A stretch of DNA of 64,000 nt, taken from the NCBI GenBank assembly GCA_046329435.1, contig JAXLUR010000005.1:496001-560000 (forward strand), read 5' to 3'. Of the stretch, positions 43,978 to 53,867 are shown piece after piece. Numbering within the stretch: position 1 is the first letter of the stretch; each line of letters starts with the position of its first letter. The DNA is from M3007 sp046329435 (GTDB lineage Bacteria > Bacteroidota > Bacteroidia > Chitinophagales > Saprospiraceae). The notes beneath the pieces are model-generated. The model saw only the letters and a program-made list of their open reading frames with translations. It was not told the DNA's origin and ran no database searches. The translations under genes and the position numbers were made by a program.

Positions 43978-45375
43978 TCAGCGGCGGTTGGCGCCGGTTT
44001 CCTGTAAAAGCAGCTGGACGTTGGGGCAATCGCGATACAGTTTATCGACCGACAGGTAGGTGGTTTGCAGTTTTTCGAGCACCCAGCGTTCGGTAAATTC
44101 GGCTTTTTTCTGTTCGAGTGCGGCCGTCTGGATTTTATTGTAATCCAGTTTGAGGTCGGCGCGGTGCGGTTTGGAGCGGCTTTGCAGCAAGACGAGGCGG
44201 AACATGCGCGAGCCGTCGGCGGCGCGGAAGGGGATGGGCTCCGAAACGTCGCCGGGTTGCAGGTCTTCGATAGCGAAGTAGATGTCGGTATCCAGGTCCT
44301 GCACTTCGAAAAAGGTGTTGCCGCTGCGCGGGTTGGCCACCCGGCCGTCGTTGTTGTAGCTGGCGGTGTTTTTGTCGCCGTATTTTTTCACCGCATCGGA
44401 GAAGCTGATGTTGTTCATTTTCATCTGCGTGCGGATGGTGTCGAGTTTTTCTTCGGCGGCTTTGAGGTCGTCGGAAGTGATTTCCGGCTTGATGAGGATG
44501 TGGCGCGCATGTACGAGGTTGCCGCGTCGTTCGATGAGTTGAATGACGTGAAAGCCGAATTCTGTTTCGACGATGGGGCTGATCTGGCCGTTTTCGAGGT
44601 TGTACACCACGGCTTCGAATTCGGGCACGAAGGTGCCGCGTTTTTGCCAGCCCAGGTCGCCGCCGTTGCTGCCCGAGCCGGGGTCGTCGCTGTATTTTTT
44701 GGCCAGGGCTGCAAAATCTTCCCCTTCGCTCAGGCGCTGGCGCAGCTCGGTGATGCGTTGCCGGGCAATGCCTTTTTGCTCGTCGTTGACTTTGGGTTTG
44801 TACACCAGTTCCCGGATTTCGACTTCCGAGTTGAAATAAGGCAGTGAATCCTTGGGAATATTGTTAAAAAACGCCTGCACTTCGGCGGGCGTCACGCTGG
44901 CATTTTCGGTGATTTGCGACTGCATGCGTTCGGCCAGCAATTGATTGCGCATTTCGGTGCGGGTCTGGTCCTTGATCTGGTCAATCGTGAGGCCGTAGTA
45001 ATCTTCCAGCGCTTTCTGGTCCTGGTTGAAATACAGCATGAGTCGGTCGATACGGGCGCCGAGCTGGTTTTCCACCTCGTCGTCTTTCACTTCCACGGAG
45101 TCCAGTTTGGCCTGGTTGACGAGCAGTTTTTGCACGATGAGGTTTTGCAGGGCCATGCACTGGTACTCGGGGGGCAGTTGGGGTTCTTGCTGTTTGGCGA
45201 AGGTGTACTGCTCCTGTACTTCGCTCAGGAGGATGATTTCCCCGCCAACGGTAGCCACCACCTTGTCGATCACTTTTTTATCCCCGTTCTGGGCCGATAG
45301 CGGCTGGATGAGGGCGGCCGTAAGCAGTAGCAGTGCAAGGATGTTCTTGATATGGGTCATTGAAAATGAATTCAT
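43978..45375 (-). CDS. surA: SurA-type periplasmic peptidylprolyl isomerase / chaperone
   Basis: 465 residues. The ATG at 45375 overlaps the stop of the upstream gene (ATGA) and is preferred; an ATG at 45360 would give a shorter N-terminus. A signal peptide (HIKNILALLLLTAALIQPLSAQ) precedes an N-terminal helical SurA_N domain with DKVVATVGGEIILLSEVQE and two PpiC-like domains (about 175-285 and 285-385), the first with YSDDPGSGSNGGDLGWQKRG. SurA carries unfolded barrel proteins to BamA; the gene order here supports that role. Confidence 0.92.
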   Translation of the reverse strand: MNSFSMTHIKNILALLLLTAALIQPLSAQNGDKKVIDKVVATVGGEIILLSEVQEQYTFAKQQEPQLPPEYQCMALQNLIVQKLLVNQAKLDSVEVKDDEVENQLGARIDRLMLYFNQDQKALEDYYGLTIDQIKDQTRTEMRNQLLAERMQSQITENASVTPAEVQAFFNNIPKDSLPYFNSEVEIRELVYKPKVNDEQKGIARQRITELRQRLSEGEDFAALAKKYSDDPGSGSNGGDLGWQKRGTFVPEFEAVVYNLENGQISPIVETEFGFHVIQLIERRGNLVHARHILIKPEITSDDLKAAEEKLDTIRTQMKMNNISFSDAVKKYGDKNTASYNNDGRVANPRSGNTFFEVQDLDTDIYFAIEDLQPGDVSEPIPFRAADGSRMFRLVLLQSRSKPHRADLKLDYNKIQTAALEQKKAEFTERWVLEKLQTTYLSVDKLYRDCPNVQLLLQETGANRR

Positions 45376-46229
45376 TGCATGATTTTAATATTCTCCCGCT
45401 GCAATTCTTTTTGGTAGAGGTCTTCTTTCCAGCGTTCGAGCAGTTCCTGTTTTCTTTTATGTAAAATAACGTTGGCGATCTGGTCGCGCACGTAATCGAA
45501 GGGGGCGGGTTCCTTGCCTCTGACGACTTCGAGCACCCTGTAGTAGTAGCGGAAATCGCCATCGCTGACCGTGCCTTCGCGGCGCGAATCGATGTTGTCG
45601 CTGTTTAACGTTCCTTTGGGCAAAAGCGCGGCCACGTCATCGAGCCGATACCATTTTTCCCTGTTCATGAGGGCCAGCGCGGCCCATTGCTGGGCGAATG
45701 CGTCGAGGCGTTGTTCGTCGGCATCCTTGCGGCTGTTCCAGAGTTTGTTCATTTCGGACTGGGGCGCCGAGCCGGGCAATTTGATCACCAGGCATTTCAG
45801 AATGGTGCTTTCCAGTTGAAACTGGTCCTTGTTGTTTTCGTAATAAGCCTGCAATTCGGCCTCGCTGACGGTGCTGTCGAGTTTTTCTGCAATGATTTGT
45901 TGCTCAAAATTGAAGCGCACCAGACTGGCGCGATAATCGCGCACCAGGTTGTCGATATTGAGGTCTTTCGGAATGTTGCGTTCGGCTTCGTACATCAGCA
46001 GCTGATCGCGCAGCCAGCGCTGAATGTAGGCGCTGACGATCAGGGCGCTGTCGGCCGGCGGCGTGCCTTCGGGCACCACGCCTTCCAGTTCGGAGCTGTA
46101 CAAGCTTTTGTTGTACACCTTGGCCAGCGGTTTGTCGTCGGCTTTGGCGGGCGCGTCGCCGTTGCCGCAATGCAGAAGCGCCAGGGCGAGGCCGGTCAGG
46201 GTCAAAACGGTCAGAAAAAATCTCGACAT
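45372..46229 (-). CDS. SurA/PpiC-related periplasmic lipoprotein
   Basis: 285 residues. The signal ends in LALALLHC, giving a lipidated cysteine near residue 21. The body is helical with SELEGVVPEGTPPADSALIVSAYIQRWL and YENNKDQFQLES, the usual N-terminal chaperone part of SurA/PrsA proteins; a full PpiC motif is less clear, so isomerase activity is uncertain. It is the first gene of the operon with SurA (4-base overlap) and BamA, and probably helps barrel assembly. The promoter faces the divergent flippase gene. Confidence 0.8.
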   Translation of the reverse strand: MSRFFLTVLTLTGLALALLHCGNGDAPAKADDKPLAKVYNKSLYSSELEGVVPEGTPPADSALIVSAYIQRWLRDQLLMYEAERNIPKDLNIDNLVRDYRASLVRFNFEQQIIAEKLDSTVSEAELQAYYENNKDQFQLESTILKCLVIKLPGSAPQSEMNKLWNSRKDADEQRLDAFAQQWAALALMNREKWYRLDDVAALLPKGTLNSDNIDSRREGTVSDGDFRYYYRVLEVVRGKEPAPFDYVRDQIANVILHKRKQELLERWKEDLYQKELQRENIKIMQ

Positions 46230-46432
46230 GGGGAAATGAATCCGGTCCGCTGTCAGGCGGAACGCGCAAAGGTAGCAAAAAGAGTTGGGAGGAGGCAGGA
46301 GCTGTTGGCATTGACAGGAGGCACTTATTCGGTTTTATCGGGTTTGAACGGCTTTAAACGGGTCCGCGGCCTTTTTCGGCACTGTCTCCTGCCAACTCTT
46401 TTTCTCACCTTTGCAGCACGATTTGACCTGTT

Positions 46433-47500
46433 ATGAAAAAAATCCTGCAATTCCTGCTCTTTCTCGGCCTGGGCGTGACCATCCTCTGGCTGGTGTTTCG
46501 CGGCCAGAATGCCGCTTTTCAGGAGCAATGCCGGCTCGACGGCGTGCCTTCCGACCAGTGCAGCCTGACCGACAAGCTGCTCCACGACTTTTCGACCGTA
46601 AACCTCGGCTGGATGTTGCTCGTGGCAGGCGCTTTTACCGTGAGCAATATTTTCCGCGCCCTGCGCTGGCAAATGCTGCTGGAGCCGATGGGCTATCGCG
46701 CCGGCTTCGCCAACAGTCTGCTGACGATCCTGCTCGGTTATTTCGCCAACCTCGGGTTTCCGCGCATGGGCGAAGTGGTGCGCGCCGGCTCTCTTTCGCG
46801 TTACGAGCGCCTTCCGCTCGAAAAAGTCATGGGCACACTGGTCAGCGACCGGCTGATGGATATGGTGTGCCTGCTGCTGGTGATCGGGCTGGCGTTTGTG
46901 TTTCAGGGACAGGTTTTGCTCGATTTTATCAGTACCCGGCGCAGCGGCGCGGGCGCCGAATCGGGCGGTTTGCTCAGCAGCCGCGCGATCTGGATCGTTC
47001 TGCTCCTGATGACGCTTTGCGGGGCAGCAGTGGTTATTTTTTGGCAAAAACTGCTGCATTTCCACGTTTTCCGCAAAATGAACCAGATTCTGCAGGGTTT
47101 CTGGGAGGGCCTGCGCAGTGTGTTGAAACTCAAAAATCCTGTCTTGTTCATCGCCTACTCCCTGGGCATCTGGCTGATGTTTTATTTGCAGTGCTGGTTC
47201 AATCTCAAAGCTTTTCCGCCCACAGCGGGGCTTTCCGCCGCCGCCGCCATGATGGTTTTTGTGTTCGGCACGCTGGGCATGGTCGTGCCTTCTCCGGGCG
47301 GCATGGGCACGTTTCACGCCCTGGCCATCGCGGGGCTGGCCCTCTACGGCATTGCCGGCAGCGACGCATTTTCATACGCCAACATCGCATTTTTTGCCAT
47401 CCAGATCTTTTACAATATCGTGGGCGGCGTGCTGGCGCTGGTGCTGTTGCCCATGTTGAACGGGAAGAAAAAACAGGGCGATTCTACCGCCCCCCTCTGA
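46433..47500 (+). CDS. Flippase-like membrane protein (LPG_synthase_TM / UPF0104)
   Basis: 355 residues, with eight or so hydrophobic segments. LGYFANLGFPRMGEVVRAGSLSR is a family signature, along with GTLVSDRLMDMVCLLLVIG and the later VPSPGGMGTFHALAI. The family covers the membrane domain of lysyl-phosphatidylglycerol synthase and AglD-like proteins that move lipid-linked molecules. The cytosolic transferase domain is absent, so the substrate cannot be named. Its 3' end overlaps the convergent CHU_C gene by 17 bases. Confidence 0.88.
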   Translation: MKKILQFLLFLGLGVTILWLVFRGQNAAFQEQCRLDGVPSDQCSLTDKLLHDFSTVNLGWMLLVAGAFTVSNIFRALRWQMLLEPMGYRAGFANSLLTILLGYFANLGFPRMGEVVRAGSLSRYERLPLEKVMGTLVSDRLMDMVCLLLVIGLAFVFQGQVLLDFISTRRSGAGAESGGLLSSRAIWIVLLLMTLCGAAVVIFWQKLLHFHVFRKMNQILQGFWEGLRSVLKLKNPVLFIAYSLGIWLMFYLQCWFNLKAFPPTAGLSAAAAMMVFVFGTLGMVVPSPGGMGTFHALAIAGLALYGIAGSDAFSYANIAFFAIQIFYNIVGGVLALVLLPMLNGKKKQGDSTAPL

Positions 47501-50234
47501 TCAGTTCAATGTAACCGCTCAGCACCTCTGCCCGGCGAACGACCCCTTCCACCCGCTGCTCGTACACCTCGCAGACGTAGAAATAGGTGCCCTCCGACAG
47601 GTCTTCGCCCGATTCGTTGCGCCCGTCCCAGCGGATCTCCGGATCGGTAGTGGCGAATACCTGATTGCCCCAGCGGTTGAAAACCCTGAGTTCGATTTTT
47701 TCGACAAAACGCCAGCCCGGGAAGGGCCGGTAGGTGTCGTTGGCGCCATCGCCATTGGGCGTAAACGCATTCGGCAACACGTATTCGGGGCAATTATCGA
47801 CACAAAGCGTTGGGCTCAGCGCGCTTTCATTGCTGAACGAATCGATGGCCGACACGGCGTAGCAGCCCGCCAGACCATAGTCGAGCAAATGGGTAAACGC
47901 GGTGCTCGAAGCGCCTTCGAGGGTGGCGAGCAAGGCCAGCGGCGTGTCTTCGTCGGGCGCGAACCAGACCTTGTAGCGAATCACGTCGTCGGTGTTCGGG
48001 CAACTCAGGTTGGGGTTGGACCAGCTCAGGAAATTTTCATACGGCGGATCGGGGAGTGTGGCTTCTCCCGTCGTGCAGAGGTTGTCGATCGTCAGCTCTG
48101 GCGCGCAGGGCGGCATGGTGTCGATCGGCGTACCACAATTGCGCTGCGAGAGGTTGAACAAAGGGTTGGCCACCCCGCCGATGCTGTACGTGCCTTCGGT
48201 GCGCACGTAATAGCAGTATTCCGTGCCGTTGGTCAGTTTGGTATCGGCATAGCTCAGCGTACTGGATCGCCCGATGGAGTCGAATACGCCAGTGTTGGCG
48301 TTGAACCTGAAAATGGCCGTTTCGTAATTGTTCCAGGGCACATCGGCGCGCCAGCTCAGGGTGTTGGTGTTGTCGGTAGATGCGATGCTGAGAAAAGGCG
48401 AGGACGCCACGTTGGTATAACCCAGCGGGGTGTTTTCGCCCCGTACGTAAAACGCCACCCGATAGCGGTACGGCTGGGCGGAGGTGTTCAGGCCGTTATC
48501 GACAAAAATCGTGTCGTTGGCCTGCCAGAAATTTTGTGCCGTGAACGACGCGCCGGGCACTTCTTCGAGGGCGCCGCCCGTAAAACCTGGCGCCCGCAGC
48601 AGCTGATAGCGATAGGGCCCGTGGTTGAGCACCGTGTCGAGGTCGGGCGCCACGGGTTTCGACCAGCGCACTTCGATACGGCCGTTGGCCGGATCGGTAT
48701 CGAGTACCGACACATTGGTGATCAGCGGCAGGTCGCGGGGCAACTGTACGCAGACTTCTTCCGAAGGAAGGCTTTCCACGAGGTTGTACACGTAGCCGAG
48801 GTTGGTTTTTTTGGCAAATTTGGCCAGCACGCGGTAGCAATAAGTGCGTCCGCGCTCCACATTGGTGTCTTTGAAATAATATCGTCCGTTTTGTTCGTCG
48901 CGCGTCACGAAAATCAGTTCGGTGTAGCCCTTGCCCGCCAGTCCCGGCGTACAGCTGTCGGGCGGGAACGGGTTGCTGCCCTCCCGTCGCCACACCGAAA
49001 AACCGTAGAAATAGTTGTCGGCGGCGCCTTCGCAGTCGTACGGCTTGTCCCAGCTGATCTCGACCTCGCCCAGTTGGGCGCTGGCCTGTACGCCTTCCGG
49101 GGGCGGCCCCACGACCTTGATCTCGACGGTTTGCAGGTCGCTTAGCGAGGGGAAGTTTTTAACGGCAATGGTATCAGTGGCTTTGAACACCACGGTGTAG
49201 GGTTGTTTGGCGATGTGCTCGCAGGTGGTGTTCCAGGTGAACGTGCCGCTGACGGGCGGCGCTTGCCAGCCTTGCGGGGCACTGAATGTTGCCGGACTGT
49301 AGGGGCTGGTAAATGGGCCGCCCAGGGCCGTGAGTTTGACCAGGTTGGCGGTGTCCGGATCGCTCGCATTGACGTCGAAGCTGACGGTTTCGCCTGCAAT
49401 CACGCAAATTTTGCTGATCGTTTGAACGTCGGGCGGGTTGTTGTTGCACGATTGCACCAGGATCTGCATATCGCGGATGGTGGTATCGATGGCTTGCCCT
49501 TTTCGCCACGATATGATGTAAAAGGCGACGTTGTATTCGCCTGGTTCCTGGGGCGTAAGCCAGAGTATGTCGCCCGTCATTTCATTCAGCTGGAAAAAAT
49601 TGTTGGGGCCCGGCGGGTGCTGGTTCGGGTAGGTATAGTTGGGCACGGGCGACCCCGCGGCCTGCAGCGGCACGATGAGCTGGTAAGACAAGCTGTCGCC
49701 GTCGGGGTCGTAGGCATTGGGATTGTGTTTGAAAGGTTTGCCCACACAGGCATTGTCGATGGGTGGCTGAAGCAGGTAAGGGGTGGTATTGGTGCCTTTA
49801 AAACCCGGATCGAGGAAGGTGAAAGAGGTCTGGATATGGAAGGGAATATTTTGTGAAGTCGGCGGGTTCACGTTTTTGATACCCTCGATGCGGTTGGGGT
49901 CGGTCATCGAAATGATATAGGTCGAACGGCCCGCGTAGGTATGGGTGGCGATGTACAGGTTGTACTTGATATCGTTGGGGAATACTTCGCCTTCGCCGCC
50001 GCCATTGGCGCGCCAGACCGTTTCGCAGGTGCCGTCGCCCCAGCAAATGGTCAGGGTATCCCGGTCGGCGTTGGTGCTGCTGGCTTTGGTCCAGGTGATA
50101 ATGGTCGCCTCGACGGTCAGGGTGCCGATCTGGCGTACGTGGATTTCGCCCGCGCGATTGTGGGTGGCATGGGCAAGCCGGGGCGCAAGGGCGCACAGCA
50201 GGAGGGTCAGGCAGGTGTAAAGAACAGATTTCAT
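47484..50234 (-). CDS. Secreted protein with gliding-motility-associated C-terminal domain (T9SS cargo)
   Basis: 916 residues. A signal peptide (MKSVLYTCLTLLLCALAPRLAHA) precedes several PKD/fibronectin-like beta domains with fn3-type spacing (GEVEISWDKPYDCEGAADNYFYGFSVWRR). The final 90 residues are a CHU_C/gliding-motility C-terminal domain: VLPNAFTPNGDGANDTY, FNRWGNQVFAT and the ending SGYIELIRGGR. This domain type is the sorting signal for the type IX secretion system (type B CTD). The protein is likely displayed on or released from the cell surface, possibly as an adhesin. Convergent with the flippase gene. Confidence 0.92.
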   Translation of the reverse strand: MKSVLYTCLTLLLCALAPRLAHATHNRAGEIHVRQIGTLTVEATIITWTKASSTNADRDTLTICWGDGTCETVWRANGGGEGEVFPNDIKYNLYIATHTYAGRSTYIISMTDPNRIEGIKNVNPPTSQNIPFHIQTSFTFLDPGFKGTNTTPYLLQPPIDNACVGKPFKHNPNAYDPDGDSLSYQLIVPLQAAGSPVPNYTYPNQHPPGPNNFFQLNEMTGDILWLTPQEPGEYNVAFYIISWRKGQAIDTTIRDMQILVQSCNNNPPDVQTISKICVIAGETVSFDVNASDPDTANLVKLTALGGPFTSPYSPATFSAPQGWQAPPVSGTFTWNTTCEHIAKQPYTVVFKATDTIAVKNFPSLSDLQTVEIKVVGPPPEGVQASAQLGEVEISWDKPYDCEGAADNYFYGFSVWRREGSNPFPPDSCTPGLAGKGYTELIFVTRDEQNGRYYFKDTNVERGRTYCYRVLAKFAKKTNLGYVYNLVESLPSEEVCVQLPRDLPLITNVSVLDTDPANGRIEVRWSKPVAPDLDTVLNHGPYRYQLLRAPGFTGGALEEVPGASFTAQNFWQANDTIFVDNGLNTSAQPYRYRVAFYVRGENTPLGYTNVASSPFLSIASTDNTNTLSWRADVPWNNYETAIFRFNANTGVFDSIGRSSTLSYADTKLTNGTEYCYYVRTEGTYSIGGVANPLFNLSQRNCGTPIDTMPPCAPELTIDNLCTTGEATLPDPPYENFLSWSNPNLSCPNTDDVIRYKVWFAPDEDTPLALLATLEGASSTAFTHLLDYGLAGCYAVSAIDSFSNESALSPTLCVDNCPEYVLPNAFTPNGDGANDTYRPFPGWRFVEKIELRVFNRWGNQVFATTDPEIRWDGRNESGEDLSEGTYFYVCEVYEQRVEGVVRRAEVLSGYIELIRGGR

Positions 50235-50359
50235 GTTTATTTGAGCGAAGTTGGGTGCCAGGGAACCGGGTTCCGAACGGGATACAAGATTAACTTATTT
50301 TCCATCCCGCTGTTCAAAAATGGTCAATTTTGCCCGTCGATAACATTTAAACCGGAAAA

Positions 50360-50686
50360 ATGCTCCTCTACAACGTCACCGTCACCATCGATCTGGACGC
50401 GCACGAAGACTGGCTCCAGTGGATGCGCAGCACCCATATCCCGGAAGTCATGGCCACCGGCCTTTTCCATTCCTACCGGCTCAACCGCCTGCTCGCCCAC
50501 GAGCACGACGATGCCGAGATATTCACTGTTCAGTACATGGTTGATAACATGGAAACGCTTCAGCGCTATATGAGCGAGTTCGCACCCGAACTCCAGCGCC
50601 GGCATGCCGCCCGTTATGAGGGCAAATACGCTGCATTCCGCACCGTTATGGAAGTGGTGGAAATGGGCAGCGGAAAACTGCAATAG
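50360..50686 (+). CDS. DUF4286 protein
   Basis: 108 residues, ATG at 50360. MLLYNVTVTIDLDAHEDWLQWMRSTHIPEVMATGLF is the family opening, followed by FTVQYMVDNMETLQRYMSEFAPELQRRHAARYEGKYAAFRTVMEVV. Short cytoplasmic ferredoxin-like fold, found widely in Bacteroidota and without known function. It is followed by a hairpin that mainly serves the opposite strand. Confidence 0.85.
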   Translation: MLLYNVTVTIDLDAHEDWLQWMRSTHIPEVMATGLFHSYRLNRLLAHEHDDAEIFTVQYMVDNMETLQRYMSEFAPELQRRHAARYEGKYAAFRTVMEVVEMGSGKLQ

Positions 50687-50702
50687 GAGAAGTTTTTTCA
50701 AA

Positions 50703-50750
50703 AAAACGGGGCGGCAATATGGCCTGTGATGGCCACATTGCCGCCCCTGC
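50703..50750 (-). terminator. Terminator at the end of the FucP-type transporter gene
   Basis: GGGGCGGCAAT (50707-50717) pairs with ATTGCCGCCCC (50736-50746); read on - the stem is followed by GTTTTTTTG. Confidence 0.8.
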
Positions 50751-50758
50751 CCTCCTGT

Positions 50759-52105
50759 TTACCTCGGCTTGTATCCCCACATGGCATAGTAGAGGATATA
50801 CAGGTAGCAGGGAAGCATGACGATCAGGAAAGCCGCCTGGTGGCCCACCGGTTTTTCGAGCAAACCGTACAGCTGCGGCATCACGGCGCCGCCGGCGATG
50901 CCCATGACGAGCAAGGCGGAGCCAATCTGGGTGAAACGCCCGATGCCGTTGATGGCCAGCGGGAAAATTGCGGGCCACATCACGGCATTGGCCAGGCCGA
51001 GGAGCGCGATGCTGGTGACGGCCGCCGAACCCGTGGCGAAATAGGTGACGCAGGTCAGCGCGATGCCCAGTATGGCCGAATATTTAAGGTAGTTTTGTTG
51101 CGAGATGAATTTGGGGATCAATACGATATTCAGCACATAACCCAGCAACATGGCGGCAAGGGTAAACGAGGTGAAGTACTTCGTCTGATCCAGCTGAAAA
51201 CCCAGCGCCCGGCCATAAATGCCGATACCGTCGCCCGACATGACTTCCGCGCCCACGTAAAAGAAAATGGCCAGCGCGCCCAGCACGAGGTGCGGGAATT
51301 GCCATACGCTCGTCCGTCCTGCCGAAAGATTCAGCGCCGGCGCCGAGGCTTGTTCCAGCGGATTTTTGTCGAGGATGTTGTCGCGAATCGCCCGTTCGTC
51401 TTGCGAATCGCCGCCAATGTTTTCGGTGTCGATTTCCGGCAGCGACGATTTCCGGATCATGAGCGCCAGGCCGGCCAGCACGACCGCCATGACGACATAC
51501 GGCAGGATGACCCGCCCGGCGAGCTCGTCGAGCAGGCCCGTCCGCAAGGCGGCATCGGTGGCGGCTTCCACCTGTTTTTCAATTTCGGTGGCATTTTTCA
51601 GCACGATGCTGCTGAGAATCAGCGGGCTCAGAATACCTGCGATTTTGTTGCAAATACCCATGATGCTGATCCGCTGCGCAGCGCTGTCGATCGGCCCGAT
51701 GATGCTGATGTAGGGATTCGAAGCCGTTTGCAGCAGGGAAAGCCCCATGCCCTGGATGAACAACCCGGTGAGAAACAGCGGGAAGGCGCGCATATTAGCT
51801 GCCGGCACGAAAACCAGACAACCCACGGCCATCACCAGCAGGCCCAGGGCCATGCCGTTTTTAAATCCAGTGCGTTTGAGGATTTGCGAGGAAGGGATGG
51901 CCAGAAAAAAGTAGCTGATGTAAAAAGCAAAAGTGACGAAAAATGCCTGGCTGGTATTGAGTTCGCAAGCCAGTTTCAGGAAAGGAATCAGGGTGCCGTT
52001 CAGCCAGGTCACAAACCCGAAAATGAAGAACAACAGACCGATGATGGTAATCTGGTAAGTGTAATTTGAGCGCTGCGGCGCTGCGGGGGCGTCGAGATTC
52101 TGCAT
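50759..52105 (-). CDS. FucP/GluP-type sugar:proton symporter (MFS)
   Basis: 448 residues, twelve transmembrane segments. FGFVTWLNGTLIPFLKLACELNTSQAF is the signature of the FucP/GluP branch of the major facilitator superfamily, and QTASNPYISIIGP is a further block. Members take up L-fucose, glucose, galactose or N-acetylglucosamine with protons; the exact sugar cannot be told, but the neighbouring nucleotidyltransferase gene and the GH20 enzyme elsewhere fit sugar use. Divergent from the nucleotidyltransferase gene. Confidence 0.9.
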   Translation of the reverse strand: MQNLDAPAAPQRSNYTYQITIIGLLFFIFGFVTWLNGTLIPFLKLACELNTSQAFFVTFAFYISYFFLAIPSSQILKRTGFKNGMALGLLVMAVGCLVFVPAANMRAFPLFLTGLFIQGMGLSLLQTASNPYISIIGPIDSAAQRISIMGICNKIAGILSPLILSSIVLKNATEIEKQVEAATDAALRTGLLDELAGRVILPYVVMAVVLAGLALMIRKSSLPEIDTENIGGDSQDERAIRDNILDKNPLEQASAPALNLSAGRTSVWQFPHLVLGALAIFFYVGAEVMSGDGIGIYGRALGFQLDQTKYFTSFTLAAMLLGYVLNIVLIPKFISQQNYLKYSAILGIALTCVTYFATGSAAVTSIALLGLANAVMWPAIFPLAINGIGRFTQIGSALLVMGIAGGAVMPQLYGLLEKPVGHQAAFLIVMLPCYLYILYYAMWGYKPR

Positions 52106-52201
52106 ACTTTTGCCGTCCTTTTGTTAATATGGTTCAGGTAGATCGCTGAGCGCGTGTGCAGGTCAGCGGTGGTAAAAGTAGAATTTCGTTCCGAAACAAG
52201 T

Positions 52202-53107
52202 ATGAAACCCACACTTCTGATTCTTGCAGCCGGCATCGGCTCCCGCTACGGCGGCCTCAAACAGGTAGATGGAATGGGCCCCTGCGGCGAAGCCATCATC
52301 GAATATTCGGCCTTCGACGCCATTCGCGCCGGCTTCGGCAAAATTGTTTTCGTCATCCGCCGCGATATCGAGGAAGAATTCCGTGCCCGCGTCGGTCGGC
52401 GCATCGAGCCGCACATCGCGGTGGAGTATGCTTTTCAGGAGCTCGATACCGCCCTTGAAGGGCTGCCCTTGCCGGCCGGCCGCACCAAGCCCTGGGGCAC
52501 CGGGCATGCCATTCTCGCTGCCCGCGAATACCTGACCGAACCTTTTGCCGCCATCAATGCCGACGATTTCTACGGCGCGGAAGCATTCGCCAACCTCGCC
52601 GGGTTTCTTCGCGACGACTGTGCGCCCGACGAATTTGCCATGGTGGCCTACCGGCTGTCCAATACCCTTTCTGAAAACGGCTCCGTGTCGCGCGGGGTTT
52701 GTGTGGTGAGCTCCGAAGGCTACCTGAACGAGGTGACCGAACGCACCAAAATCAACCGCTTTTCCGAGGGGATTTTCCATGTTTTCGACGATGGCAGCCG
52801 CCTGGCCTTACCCGATGATACATTGGTCTCCATGAATTTCTGGGGCTTTCACCCGACCATTCTGCCCGAAATTGCAGCCCAGTTCGCCGAATTTGTGCGG
52901 CACAACCACGACCAGCCCAGGGCAGAGTTTTACATCCCGACCCTGGTCACTTCCATGATCAACAACGGCAAGGCGCGCGTACGGGTACTTTCCTGCGAAA
53001 GCCCCTGGTACGGGGTCACCTATCCGGCCGACAAGGAAACGGTGCAGGACGCTTTGTCCGGCCTGACGCAATCGGGCGTATATGGCAAGCCTTTGTGGAG
53101 CGCCTGA
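52202..53107 (+). CDS. Sugar-phosphate nucleotidyltransferase
   Basis: 301 residues from the ATG at 52202; the longer reading to 52154 adds a segment with no family match. LILAAGIGSRYGGLKQVDGMGPCGEAIIEYSAFDA at the N-terminus carries the nucleotide-binding G-x-G-x-R-x(6)-K pattern of NTP_transferase enzymes. INADDFYG (the metal-binding DD pair) and TKPWGTGHAIL follow. It makes an NDP-sugar from a sugar-1-phosphate. No other sugar-nucleotide genes are adjacent, so the sugar is unknown. Confidence 0.85.
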   Translation: MKPTLLILAAGIGSRYGGLKQVDGMGPCGEAIIEYSAFDAIRAGFGKIVFVIRRDIEEEFRARVGRRIEPHIAVEYAFQELDTALEGLPLPAGRTKPWGTGHAILAAREYLTEPFAAINADDFYGAEAFANLAGFLRDDCAPDEFAMVAYRLSNTLSENGSVSRGVCVVSSEGYLNEVTERTKINRFSEGIFHVFDDGSRLALPDDTLVSMNFWGFHPTILPEIAAQFAEFVRHNHDQPRAEFYIPTLVTSMINNGKARVRVLSCESPWYGVTYPADKETVQDALSGLTQSGVYGKPLWSA

Positions 53108-53208
53108 ACGGCGGGGCCATCCAAGTTTTTTTAAAAAAACTGAAGACGCGCGTCAGGGTAAATTTGCAGTGAGGTGTCTAAGTGGAAAAACTGCTAAATA
53201 TTCCGCTT

Positions 53209-53829
53209 ATGAACACAAAACTGTTGTTTTTCGCCCTGCTGCTTTGCTCCGCTTCACTTGCCGCCCAGGAACAGCAAACGCTTTTCCGTAACGCCCGCGT
53301 CACCGGCGGCTTCGGCGGCCCCATTTTTTCGCTCAGCCATGCCAATGGCCAGACCGGCTACGGCGCCGGCGGCGGTGGTGGTGTCGTGCTCAATCAGTTT
53401 TACGTGGGCCTTTTCGGGATGGGCGAGACCTACGGCCCGTTTTACCGGCATCAGGAGCAACTTGCCCTCGGGTACGGCGGCCTTTGGCTGGGCTACACCG
53501 TTCCGAGCCACAAACTCGTCCATCTCTCTACCTCCCTGAAAATAGCGGGGGGCGCAGCCGGCGCTACCGATTTTGAAGACGACTGGGATTTTGACCACCA
53601 CAACGACTGGCCCGACGTGGTATTTGTCGCCGTGCCGGAAGCAGGGCTCGAACTCAACGTGTCGCGCTGGTTTCGCCTGAGCGGCACCGTCGGCTACCGC
53701 TTTGTCGAAGGGTTTGAAGGCTGGAACAATTTCGGCAAAAACGACCTCAATGCCCCCGTGTACAACCTCACCCTGCGTTTCGGGTGGTTTGGCGGGAGCC
53801 GCCGCGTACAGCCCGCCGAAGCGCGCTGA
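53209..53829 (+). CDS. Secreted or outer-membrane protein of unknown function
   Basis: 206 residues from the ATG at 53209. The signal peptide (MNTKLLFFALLLCSASLAAQE) precedes a glycine-rich beta region (GGFGGPIFSLSHANGQ, GAGGGGGVVLNQFYVG) and regularly alternating strands that end ...YNLTLRFGWFGGSRRVQ, which suggests a small barrel. A TAAATTTG -7 box lies at 53159-53166. A terminator (53868-53903) follows before the convergent NudL gene. Confidence 0.65.
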   Translation: MNTKLLFFALLLCSASLAAQEQQTLFRNARVTGGFGGPIFSLSHANGQTGYGAGGGGGVVLNQFYVGLFGMGETYGPFYRHQEQLALGYGGLWLGYTVPSHKLVHLSTSLKIAGGAAGATDFEDDWDFDHHNDWPDVVFVAVPEAGLELNVSRWFRLSGTVGYRFVEGFEGWNNFGKNDLNAPVYNLTLRFGWFGGSRRVQPAEAR

Positions 53830-53867
53830 CCTTCAAAACCGGCGATGGAAGCTTCCAAAATGCCGAG

